DNA of 64,000 bases from Phycicoccus sonneratiae (GTDB lineage: Bacteria; Actinomycetota; Actinomycetes; Actinomycetales; Dermatophilaceae), in NCBI RefSeq assembly GCF_016887965.1, contig NZ_JAFDVD010000003.1, positions 310,001 through 374,000 of the forward strand, written 5' to 3'. The notes beneath the pieces were generated by a model that saw only the letters and a list, made by a program, of their open reading frames with translations, did no database searches and was not told where the DNA came from. The translations under genes and the position numbers were made by a program. Below, piece by piece: positions 8,071 through 14,401 of this stretch (position 1 is the stretch's first letter; the number at the start of each line of letters is the position of its first letter).

Positions 8071-9126
8071 GTGCAAGCCCTCGTCTACGACGCCTTCGGC
8101 GCCGACCCGCGCGTCACCGAGCTGCCCGACCCACCCGCCCCGCCCGGCGGAGCCGTCGTGCGGGTCACCTCGACCGGTCTGTGCCGCAGCGACTGGCACG
8201 GCTGGGCGGGGCACGACCCGGACATCGCGACGTTCCCGCACACCCCCGGGCACGAGCTCGCGGGGGTCGTGGAGGCCGTCGGCGACGGAGTCGCCCGCTC
8301 GTGGGTCGGACGCCCGGTCACCGCGCCGTTCGTCCTCGCCTGCGGCGCCTGCGCCACGTGCGCGGCCGGCGACGGCCAGGTCTGCCCCCACCAGCGCCAG
8401 CCCGGGTTCACCGACCCCGGGTCGTTCGCCGAGCGGGTCGTCGTCCACGCGGCGGAGACCAACCTCGTCGACCTGCCGGCGGAGGTCCCCCCGTCCGTCG
8501 CCGCCGGCCTCGGCTGCCGGGTCGCGACGGCCCACCGGGCCGTCACCGGGCGCGGCCGGGTCGCCGAGGACGAGACGGTGGTCGTGTTCGGGTGCGGCGG
8601 AGTCGGACTCGCGGCCATCCAGGTCGCGGCGGCTCGGGGCGCCCGGGTCTGCGGCGTCGACCTCGACGCCGGCTCCCGCGCGCTCGCGCTCGAGCTCGGC
8701 GCGGAGCGCGTCCTCGACGGCACCCTCGCCGAGGCCGAGCTCGTGCAGGCGGTCCGCGACTGGTCGGGAGGCGGCGCGCACCTGTCGGTCGACGCCGTGG
8801 GCTCGCCGCAGACCTGCCGCACCGGCATCCTCTCTGCGCGCCGCCGGGGACGGCACGTCCAGGTCGGGCTGCTGCCCCCGGCCGCGGGACGGGCCGAGGT
8901 GCCGATGGAGCGCGTCATCGGCTGGGAGCTCGACGTCCTCGGCAGTCACGGGATGGCCGCCGCCGACTACCCCGGCCTGCTCGCCGACGTCGTGGGCGGC
9001 CGCCTCGACCTCGCCGCCCTCGTGGCGCCCGGCGACCCGGTGGGACTCGAGGAGGCCGGCCGGCTGCTCGTCGCGATGGGCGACAGCGCGTCGCGGGGGA
9101 TGCAGCTCGTCGACCCGGCCCGCTGA
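8071..9126 (+). CDS. zinc-dependent alcohol dehydrogenase (MDR family)
   Basis: 351 residues, medium-chain dehydrogenase/reductase. Catalytic zinc ligands are Cys38 (TGLCRSD) and the His-Glu of HTPGHELAGVV. The structural zinc loop is intact with four Cys in CGACATCAAGDGQVC, and the Rossmann motif is FGCGGVGLAAIQVA. An acidic residue after the second strand (CGVDLDAG) favours NAD(H). Substrate is unknown. The GTG start at 8071 was chosen because the family N terminus begins there; the frame upstream runs through the divergent mgtC region and is spurious. Confidence 0.92.
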   Translation: MQALVYDAFGADPRVTELPDPPAPPGGAVVRVTSTGLCRSDWHGWAGHDPDIATFPHTPGHELAGVVEAVGDGVARSWVGRPVTAPFVLACGACATCAAGDGQVCPHQRQPGFTDPGSFAERVVVHAAETNLVDLPAEVPPSVAAGLGCRVATAHRAVTGRGRVAEDETVVVFGCGGVGLAAIQVAAARGARVCGVDLDAGSRALALELGAERVLDGTLAEAELVQAVRDWSGGGAHLSVDAVGSPQTCRTGILSARRRGRHVQVGLLPPAAGRAEVPMERVIGWELDVLGSHGMAAADYPGLLADVVGGRLDLAALVAPGDPVGLEEAGRLLVAMGDSASRGMQLVDPAR

Positions 9127-9187
9127 CCCCAGGACCCCGGACCCCCTGACCCCAGGCCCCCGGACCGCCAGGCGGGCCGGCCCGGGC

Positions 9188-9221
9188 GCGGCGCCGGACA
9201 GACCACCCGGTCCGGCGCCGC
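9188..9221 (+). terminator. perfect GC hairpin after the alcohol dehydrogenase
   Basis: GCGGCGCCGGAC (9188-9199) is perfectly complementary to GTCCGGCGCCGC (9210-9221) around a 10-base loop. There is no T-run, as is common for actinobacterial terminators. It separates the dehydrogenase from the operator-controlled methyltransferase. The bases before it (9127-9180) are a C/G-rich low-complexity run with nothing else visible. Confidence 0.7.
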
Positions 9222-9247
9222 ATGTCCGGCCGGACGCTCTCGACGAT

Positions 9248-9263
9248 ATACCCCGTGCCGTAT
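9248..9263 (+). promoter_or_regulatory. CsoR/CstR-type operator A
   Basis: ATACCCCGTGCCGTAT is a 16-base imperfect palindrome of the ATACCC-N4-GGGTAT type used by the CsoR/CstR (DUF156) family. It lies 60 bases before the 9324 methyltransferase. Its right half runs into TATCCA, a near -10 element, the same overlap seen at the other three operators. It is the least symmetrical of the four sites. Confidence 0.6.
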
Positions 9264-9323
9264 CCAGCGCCGTGATGCGCGGCACATCCGACGCGGGAGC
9301 CCGGGAGCCGTCACACTGGTCGC

Positions 9324-9983
9324 GTGCCCGTCCTCGGAGTGCGCCGGTGGTGGGACGAGCGCGCCCTGCCCCGGCTGACCCACCGGTCCTGCCAGGGAGC
9401 CGACGTCGACCGCTGGCGGGCCCCGGTGTGCGCCGCGGCCACGGGCGTCGTCCTCGACGTCGGCTTCGGCTCCGGCCCCAACCTCGAGCACTACCCGGCG
9501 CAGGTCACGCGCGTGCTGGCCGCCGAGCCGTCGGACCTCGCGTGGGAGCTCTCCGGACCGCGGAGGGAGGCGTTCGGGCGCCCCGTGGAGCGCACGACGC
9601 TCGACGCCGCCGACCTGTCGGCACTGGCCGACGGCTCGGTCGACACGGTCGTCACGGCGTGGGCGCTGTGCACCGTGCCCGAGGTCGAGACCGCGCTCGC
9701 CGAGGCGCGACGGGTGCTGCGACCGGGCGGGGCGCTGCTGTTCGTCGAGCACTCGCTCGCACCGGACGCGCGGACGGTGCGGTGGCAGCGGCGCGTCCAG
9801 CCGGTGTGGGGACGGGTGGCCGGCGGCTGCCACGTCGACCGCGACCTGCCCGCCGTCATCGCCGCGGCGGGCTTCGCCGTCGACGTCGAGCGGGCCCGGG
9901 CCATCGCCCCGGGGCCGCTACGGGCCTGGGGCTGGTTCGTCAGCGGAACCGCCCGACCGGAGGAGTCCGGCCGGGCGGGGTGA
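9324..9983 (+). CDS. METTL7-like SAM-dependent methyltransferase
   Basis: 219 residues, class I methyltransferase. Motif I is VVLDVGFGSGPNLEHYP. Later come DGSVDTVVTAWALCTVPE and RRVLRPGGALLFVEHS, then WQRRVQPVWGRVAGGCHVDRD. This succession (GSGPN; DGSVD.VV...LC.V; RVLRPGG...EH; W..V...W....GC...R) is that of the METTL7/TMT1 and bacterial PmtA-like group. Human METTL7 proteins methylate alkyl thiols and hydrogen sulfide; other relatives methylate phospholipids or quinone precursors. An operator of the CsoR/CstR type lies upstream, so a thiol or sulfide substrate is an attractive inference. The GTG start at 9324 fits the start of family similarity. Confidence 0.85.
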   Translation: MPVLGVRRWWDERALPRLTHRSCQGADVDRWRAPVCAAATGVVLDVGFGSGPNLEHYPAQVTRVLAAEPSDLAWELSGPRREAFGRPVERTTLDAADLSALADGSVDTVVTAWALCTVPEVETALAEARRVLRPGGALLFVEHSLAPDARTVRWQRRVQPVWGRVAGGCHVDRDLPAVIAAAGFAVDVERARAIAPGPLRAWGWFVSGTARPEESGRAG

Positions 9984-9995
9984 GGGCCGCGCGCG

Positions 9996-10157
9996 TCAGC
10001 GACCGAAGAGCTTGCCGAGGAACCCGCCGCTCGGCGTGCTCTCGTGCCCGGTGCAGCGGTCGGCGGACGGGACGCCGCGCATCACCTGGTCGACGTGCTG
10101 GCCGCAGCCGGCCCAGGTCGTCTTGCCGCACTGGCGACAGGTCACGGCTCGGCACAT
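9996..10157 (-). CDS. 53-residue cysteine-rich protein (zinc-ribbon-like)
   Basis: Begins MCRAVTCRQCGKTTWAGCGQ and ends GGFLGKLFGR. It has six positions able to bind metal or react with sulfur in the first 35 residues: Cys2, Cys7, Cys10, Cys18, His21 and Cys35. Cys7-x2-Cys10 with Cys18-x2-His21 looks like a small zinc knuckle. The start is the ATG at 10155-10157, preceded by a GAGGAGT Shine-Dalgarno. I recognise it as a widespread short uncharacterised protein, not a named family. Operator B lies 43 bases upstream with a TATGCT -10, so it has its own promoter besides possible read-through from the methyltransferase gene. Its role is unknown; shared control with a CstR-like sensor suggests metal or sulfane-sulfur handling. 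Confidence 0.85.
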   Translation of the reverse strand: MCRAVTCRQCGKTTWAGCGQHVDQVMRGVPSADRCTGHESTPSGGFLGKLFGR

Positions 10158-10199
10158 GGGGTACTCCTCGGGGTTCGGGTGCTGGGCAACGTCGCCAGC

Positions 10200-10215
10200 A
10201 TACCCTAGGGGGTAT
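10200..10215 (-). promoter_or_regulatory. CsoR/CstR-type operator B
   Basis: ATACCCTAGGGGGTAT, nearly perfect palindrome. It starts one base after the stop codon of the 10216 methyltransferase and precedes the 53-residue gene. On the minus strand its end merges into TATGCT (10202-10197), a good -10, so a bound repressor would cover the promoter. Confidence 0.75.
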
Positions 10216-10839
10216 CTACTCCGCCAACCGTCGCAGGACCACCACGGTGTCGAGCGCGGGCCGGGCCGCCCCCTCGACCTCGCGTTCGCGCAGCCGCGAC
10301 GACTCCACCTCGACCGGCAGGCCGGCGACGGCGGCGACGACGTCGTCCGGGTCGTGGAGGACGGCCGCGTCCTGCGGGCCGCCCGCGCCCTCGGTCAGGT
10401 TGCGGGCGGCGTGGCAGACGACGAGCACCGTGCCCCCGGGCGCGGCGGCCGCCACGCCAGCGGTCAGCGCGCGCCGCCACTGGTCGTCGGGCAGCTGGAG
10501 GTAGGCGAAGAGGACGAGGTCGTAGCCGTCACCGCCGGTCGGTGCCGGGGCCGCCCCGAGGGCGTCGGCGACGACCGCCCGGAAGGGCCCCGCGTCGGGC
10601 CCCAGCCGCTCGGCGGCGATCCCCCGCGCGCGCTCGACGGCCACCGGCGAGAAGTCGGCAGCGGTGGCGTCCCAGCCGCGCTCGGCGAGCCAGAGGGCGT
10701 TGCGGCCCTCCCCCGCGGCCACGTCGAGCACCCGCCCCGGCGGCAGCGGAGCGCAGATCTCCTCGACGAACCGGTTGGGCGTGCTCGACCAGACGAGCTC
10801 GGCCCCGGCGTAGCGGGCGTCCCAGGTCGTGGCGTCCAT
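10216..10839 (-). CDS. TehB/thiopurine-type SAM-dependent methyltransferase
   Basis: 207 residues, class I methyltransferase with motif I VLDVAAGEGRNALWLAERGW (about residues 37-56), the acidic SAM-ribose loop DATAADFS, and FAYLQLPDDQW. The opening WDARYAGAELVWSSTPNRFVEE is typical of the group that includes TehB and thiol/thiopurine methyltransferases. The ATG at 10837-10839 is seven bases past the stop of the CstR-like gene, so the two form an operon. Methylation of a sulfur or chalcogen compound (sulfide, thiols, tellurite) is a reasonable guess from family and context; it is not shown. Confidence 0.88.
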   Translation of the reverse strand: MDATTWDARYAGAELVWSSTPNRFVEEICAPLPPGRVLDVAAGEGRNALWLAERGWDATAADFSPVAVERARGIAAERLGPDAGPFRAVVADALGAAPAPTGGDGYDLVLFAYLQLPDDQWRRALTAGVAAAAPGGTVLVVCHAARNLTEGAGGPQDAAVLHDPDDVVAAVAGLPVEVESSRLREREVEGAARPALDTVVVLRRLAE

Positions 10840-10846
10840 CAGGGCC

Positions 10847-11107
10847 TCAGGCCAGGGAGAGGAAGAGCTTCTCCATCGACCCGACGTCCATCGTGCCGCC
10901 CTCGGGGTCGGTGATGCACTGCCGCAGGCCGAGCGCGATGACGGCGAAGCCGGCCCGGTCGAGGGCCTTGGACACTGCCGCCAGCTGGGTGACGATGTCC
11001 TGGCAGTCGCGGCCGTCCTCGATCATCTTGAGGATGCCGCCGATCTGGCCCTGGGCGCGCTTGAGCCGCTTGACCACGGCCTGCATCTCGGTCTGGTCGA
11101 GCTCCAT
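10847..11107 (-). CDS. CsoR/CstR-family (DUF156) transcriptional regulator, CstR-like by its cysteines
   Basis: 86 residues, all-helical copper-sensing/persulfide-sensing repressor family. The N-terminal helix has the family core KRLKRAQGQIGGILKMIE. Cys35 (GRDCQDIVTQL) and Cys64 (GLRQC) sit 29 residues apart, as in the family. Copper sensors have a His four residues before the second Cys; here that residue is Gly60. Lack of that ligand, with both cysteines kept, is the pattern of CstR, which reacts with persulfides and sulfane sulfur. It has its own operator (C) 35 bases upstream. It heads the pair regulator-methyltransferase, with the thioredoxin gene just upstream. Sulfur sensing is the better inference; metal sensing is not excluded. 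Confidence 0.92.
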   Translation of the reverse strand: MELDQTEMQAVVKRLKRAQGQIGGILKMIEDGRDCQDIVTQLAAVSKALDRAGFAVIALGLRQCITDPEGGTMDVGSMEKLFLSLA

Positions 11108-11141
11108 GACGGGCCTCCTGAGGTGGACGACGGGCCCGATG

Positions 11142-11157
11142 GTACCCCGGGAGGTAC
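11142..11157 (-). promoter_or_regulatory. CsoR/CstR-type operator C (autoregulation)
   Basis: GTACCCCGGGAGGTAC, palindromic over both halves, extended by one paired base on each side (11141-11158). On the minus strand it runs into TACCAT (11144-11139), a -10 element 31 bases before the regulator start. This implies that the regulator represses itself. Confidence 0.7.
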
Positions 11158-11206
11158 CTGCGGGAGGGCTCTGCGGCGCAGGACCCGGAATGTGGTGCGG
11201 GAGGGG

Positions 11207-11572
11207 TCAGCCGGCCTGCTGCGCGGCGACCTGCGCGCGGACCTCGTCCATGTCGAGGTTCTTGATGCCCTCGACGACCTGCTCGAGCGCAGCCGGGGGC
11301 AGCGCGCCGGCCTGGCGGAAGACGAGGATGCCGTCGCGGAAGCCCATGAGGGTGGGGATCGAGGTGATCTGCGCGGCGCCGGCGAGCGCCTGCTCGGCCT
11401 CGGTGTCGACCTTGCCGTGGACGACGTCGGTGTGCGACTCGCTCGACTTCTCGAAGGTGGGGGCGAACTGGCGGCACGGGCCGCACCAGGAGGCCCACCA
11501 GTCGACGAGGACGATGCCCTCGTCGCCGACGGTCTTCTCGAAGGTCTCGGTCGTGAGGTCCACGGTGGCCAT
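11207..11572 (-). CDS. thioredoxin
   Basis: 121 residues, thioredoxin fold with the canonical active site WCGPC (Cys30, Cys33) and the cis-proline segment ITSIPTLMGF. It has no signal peptide, so it is cytoplasmic. The ATG at 11570-11572 has a GAGGAG Shine-Dalgarno six bases away; a longer frame to 11614 lacks this. Operator D lies 49 bases upstream, overlapping a TATCCT -10, which puts this thioredoxin under the CstR-like regulator. In that setting reduction of protein or low-molecular-weight persulfides is a plausible job. The tail (MDEVRAQVAAQQAG) is slightly longer than in the housekeeping form, which suggests a dedicated paralogue. Confidence 0.93.
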   Translation of the reverse strand: MATVDLTTETFEKTVGDEGIVLVDWWASWCGPCRQFAPTFEKSSESHTDVVHGKVDTEAEQALAGAAQITSIPTLMGFRDGILVFRQAGALPPAALEQVVEGIKNLDMDEVRAQVAAQQAG

Positions 11573-11620
11573 TGCTGTCTCCTCGGAGATCGGGGACGGG
11601 TGTTCGGACTGCACAACAGG

Positions 11621-11636
11621 ATACCCCTATGGGTAT
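11621..11636. promoter_or_regulatory. CsoR/CstR-type operator D in a divergent promoter
   Basis: ATACCCCTATGGGTAT, the best palindrome of the set. On the minus strand it merges with TATCCT (11623-11618), the -10 of the thioredoxin gene. On the plus strand it merges with TATATT (11634-11639), a possible -10 toward the DUF2202 gene. It could therefore control both directions. Confidence 0.8.
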
Positions 11637-11698
11637 ATTCCCTGCCATTTCCGTGATGGAGAACGCCTCCGACGGCCGAGATCATCCCGCCGCGCACC

Positions 11699-11753
11699 TT
11701 CACGAAGGCTTCACGGGCGCCCCACGGGACCCTTCACGTGCACGCCGTTCACT
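11699..11753 (+). promoter_or_regulatory. TTCACG direct repeats upstream of the DUF2202 gene
   Basis: TTCACG occurs at 11699, 11710 and 11733, and TTCACT at 11748. The first two are 11 bases apart, the spacing used by OmpR/PhoB-type response regulators. Such a regulator is encoded at 13627-14346 in the same cluster, so these may be its boxes; that is inference. Confidence 0.4.
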
Positions 11754-11790
11754 GGGTCGCAGTCACCCGTCCACGACCGAGGAGCACACG

Positions 11791-12516
11791 ATGAACCGCA
11801 CGATCCGCACCACTGCCGCCGCCCTCGGGGCCGGCGCCCTCCTCGCCGGCGGGCTCGCCGCCGGTCAGGCCTTCGGCGTCACCGGACCCGGTACGGCCCC
11901 CGCCATCGCCACGAGCACCGCGGCCGCCACCGCCACCCCCGCCCTCACCGAGGCCCTGCGCTTCGCGAGCGACGAGGAGCGGATGGCTCGCGACCTCTAC
12001 GCCGCGATCGCCGACCGCTACGACGACGCCCTCCCGTTCAGCCGGATCACCACGAGCGAGCAGCGCCACCTCGACGCGGTGAGCACGCTCCTCGCCCGCT
12101 ACGGCATCGCCGACCCGAGCGCCGGGTCGACCCCCGGGACGTACGCCGACACCGCCGTGCAGGACCTCTACGACACCTGGTGGTCGCAGGCCCAGCGCTC
12201 GCTCGACGACGCGTACGACGTCGGCGTGGCGCTCGAGCAGCGAGACATCGCCGACCTCGAGACGACCATCGCCGCCGACCTCCCGAGCGACGTGGACGCC
12301 GTCCTGGCCAACCTGCTGCGCGGGTCGCGGATGCACCTCCGTTCCTTCACCGGCGCCGCGAACGGCGAGACCGCCACCGGCGGCGGGATGATGGGTGGCC
12401 GCCGGTCCTCCGACGGCACGACCGGCCGGAGCCGCGGTGGGATGACGGGCCGCTGGGGCGCCGGGACCGCTGCCGACTCGACCGGCTCCGGCGAGTGCCC
12501 GATGCTCGACGACTGA
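11791..12516 (+). CDS. secreted DUF2202 ferritin-like protein with Gly/Met-rich tail
   Basis: 241 residues. A Sec-type signal peptide (MNRTIRTTAAALGAGALLAG, with GLAAGQAFG after it) is followed by a four-helix DUF2202 domain. Acidic and histidine residues suited to a di-metal site are seen in FASDEERMARDLY, TTSEQRHLDAV and, near the end, SRMHLRS. The last 50 residues are low complexity, with GGGMMGG, GGMTGRW and a final ECPMLDD. The ATG at 11791 has a GAGGAG Shine-Dalgarno. It is next to a two-component system whose sensor loop is also Met-rich, which hints at an extracytoplasmic metal (perhaps copper) role. DUF2202 has no established activity. Confidence 0.87.
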   Translation: MNRTIRTTAAALGAGALLAGGLAAGQAFGVTGPGTAPAIATSTAAATATPALTEALRFASDEERMARDLYAAIADRYDDALPFSRITTSEQRHLDAVSTLLARYGIADPSAGSTPGTYADTAVQDLYDTWWSQAQRSLDDAYDVGVALEQRDIADLETTIAADLPSDVDAVLANLLRGSRMHLRSFTGAANGETATGGGMMGGRRSSDGTTGRSRGGMTGRWGAGTAADSTGSGECPMLDD

Positions 12517-12520
12517 CGCG

Positions 12521-13630
12521 TCAGCCGCGCACCGGCAGCAGCGGGAGGCGCAGGACGAACCGTGACCCGAGGCCCGGGCCGTCCGAGGCCGCGCTCAGCT
12601 CGCCGCCGTGCGCCCGCGCGATGCCTCGGGCGACCGTCAGGCCGATGCCGGACCCGGCGTCGGTGCGCTCGCGTCGTCGTTCGGCCACCCGGTAGAAGCG
12701 CTCGAAGACCCGCTCGAGGTCGTCCGCGGCCAGCCCCTCGCCGGTGTCCGAGACCATGACCACCCGGGAGCCTCCGTCGTCACGGACCTCGACCGTGACC
12801 CGGCCGCCCGGTGGCGTGGCCCGCACCGCGTTGCCGACGAGGTTGGTGACGACCTGGGCGATGCGGTCGGGGTCGACGACCGCCTCGACCCTCTCGTCCG
12901 CCGACACGACGAGCTCGAGCCCGGCGTCCTCGGCCTGGGGGCGAAGGCGTTCGGCCGCCGCCGCGACGACCGCGGCGAGGTCGGCGGCTCGCGGCTGGAG
13001 GGCGAGCCTGCCCTCCTCGGCCCGGGAGAGGGCGGAGAGGTCGTCGGCGAGCCGACGCAGCCGGCGCACCTCGTCCGAGACCTTGCCCAGCTCTTTTGGG
13101 CCGGTCGGCAGGACGCCGTCGATCATCCCCTCGACGTAACCGTCGACGACGGTGAGCGGCGTGCGCATCTCGTGCGCGACCTCCCCGAGCAGCCGCGTGC
13201 GGCGGGCCTCGGTCTCGGCGAGCGCCCGGCCGAGGGTGTTGACGTCGTCGGCGAGGGCGGCGAGCTCTGCCTCGTGCGGCGGCTCGACCCGCACGTCGTA
13301 GCGGCCCGCGGCGATGAGCCGCGTGGTCACACCGACGCGCTGCAGCGGCCGGACGAGGCGGGTGGCCGCGAGGATCCCGAAGCCGGCGGCCGCGACCACC
13401 CCGACGAGGAGCCCGATGCCGATCGCCTGGGTCACGGCGTCGACGACCTGGGTGCGCACCTGCTGCTGCGTGCCGGAGCCCGGGCCGCGGCCCATCATCA
13501 TCGCGCCCATGCCCGTCGAGCGGTCGAAGATGACCGGCGTCAGGGCCCGGACCACGAGGACGGTCGCGAGTCCACCGAGCAGGGCCACGACGAGGTGGCT
13601 GAGGACGAGACGGACGGCGACGCGGTTCAC
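12521..13630 (-). CDS. sensor histidine kinase with a short Met-rich outer loop
   Basis: 369 residues. Membrane segments lie at about 8-30 and 70-92 with a 40-residue outer loop containing GMGAMMMGRGPGSG (residues 40-53). A HAMP domain follows (about 93-145), then HisKA with phospho-acceptor His153 (VAHEMRTPLT), and HATPase with NLVGNAVRATPPGG, DTGEGLAADD and GSGIGLTVARG. The GTG start overlaps the response-regulator stop (GTGA), so the pair is coupled. The very short, methionine-rich loop suggests direct sensing of a soft metal, but no ligand can be assigned. Confidence 0.93.
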   Translation of the reverse strand: MNRVAVRLVLSHLVVALLGGLATVLVVRALTPVIFDRSTGMGAMMMGRGPGSGTQQQVRTQVVDAVTQAIGIGLLVGVVAAAGFGILAATRLVRPLQRVGVTTRLIAAGRYDVRVEPPHEAELAALADDVNTLGRALAETEARRTRLLGEVAHEMRTPLTVVDGYVEGMIDGVLPTGPKELGKVSDEVRRLRRLADDLSALSRAEEGRLALQPRAADLAAVVAAAAERLRPQAEDAGLELVVSADERVEAVVDPDRIAQVVTNLVGNAVRATPPGGRVTVEVRDDGGSRVVMVSDTGEGLAADDLERVFERFYRVAERRRERTDAGSGIGLTVARGIARAHGGELSAASDGPGLGSRFVLRLPLLPVRG

Positions 13631-14346
13631 GGCTCCCCCTCGGGGCGTGGGAGGAACTTGTAGCCGACCCCGCGGACCGTCCCGACGAGCCGGGGGTCGG
13701 CGGCGTCGTCACCGAGAGCACGGCGGATGCTGCGGACGTGCACGTCGACGACGCGTGGGTCGCCGTAGAAGTCGTACCCCCAGACCTCCTCGAGGAGCTG
13801 GGCCCGGCTGAACACCCTTCCGGGAGAGGCCACCAGCGCGTGGAGCAGGTCGAACTCGAGCGCCGACAGCTGTACCTCCCGCCGGCCGACCCGCAGCTCG
13901 CGGCGATGCGGGTCGAGGACGAGGCCGTCGAAGCGCAGGACCCCGTCGTCCGGCGGGGCTCCGGGTGCGGTCTCCCGACGGCGACGCAGCACGGTGCGTA
14001 CCCGGGCGACGACCTCGCGGGGGCTGAACGGCTTGGTGACGTAGTCGTCGGCGCCGGTCGCGAGGCCGACGAGGGTGTCGGCCTCCTCGGCGCGCGCGGT
14101 GACGAGGATGACGTAGACGTCGGAGTCCCGGCGCAGCGTGCGCAGCACGTCGAGGCCGTCGAGGTCGGGCAGGCCGACGTCGAGGAGGACGAGGTCGGGG
14201 GCCGTGCCGTCGGCGGCCAGGACACGGCGCAGGGCCTCGGCACCGGTGGCCGCCTCGGTGACGAGGTGCCCCTCGGCCTCCAGGTAGGCGCGCAGCACCG
14301 TGCGGATCTCCTGCTCGTCGTCGACGACGAGGACGCGTCCGGCCAT
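13627..14346 (-). CDS. OmpR/PhoB-family response regulator
   Basis: 239 residues. The receiver domain has the acidic pair Asp9-Asp10, phospho-acceptor Asp56 (LLDVGLPD), the Thr of VTAR and the Lys of TKPFSP. A winged-helix DNA-binding domain follows (VQLSALEFDLLHALV, ending with the DVHVRSIRRALGDD and GVGYKF segments). The ATG at 14344-14346 has AGGAGG upstream; the longer frame is not family-like. It is cotranscribed with the sensor kinase and is divergent from the Rsm22-like gene 55 bases away. Confidence 0.94.
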   Translation of the reverse strand: MAGRVLVVDDEQEIRTVLRAYLEAEGHLVTEAATGAEALRRVLAADGTAPDLVLLDVGLPDLDGLDVLRTLRRDSDVYVILVTARAEEADTLVGLATGADDYVTKPFSPREVVARVRTVLRRRRETAPGAPPDDGVLRFDGLVLDPHRRELRVGRREVQLSALEFDLLHALVASPGRVFSRAQLLEEVWGYDFYGDPRVVDVHVRSIRRALGDDAADPRLVGTVRGVGYKFLPRPEGEP

Positions 14347-14401
14347 CCGACCTCCTGGTGCGACTGCGCGGCGCCCGGGTCCAGCGTAGGAGGATGCGGC
14401 C

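Noticed and set aside
10847-11107. Calling the regulator a copper sensor (CsoR)
   Set aside because: The third metal-ligand position, normally His, is Gly60, and no copper ATPase or chaperone is near. The CstR-like reading fits the sequence better.
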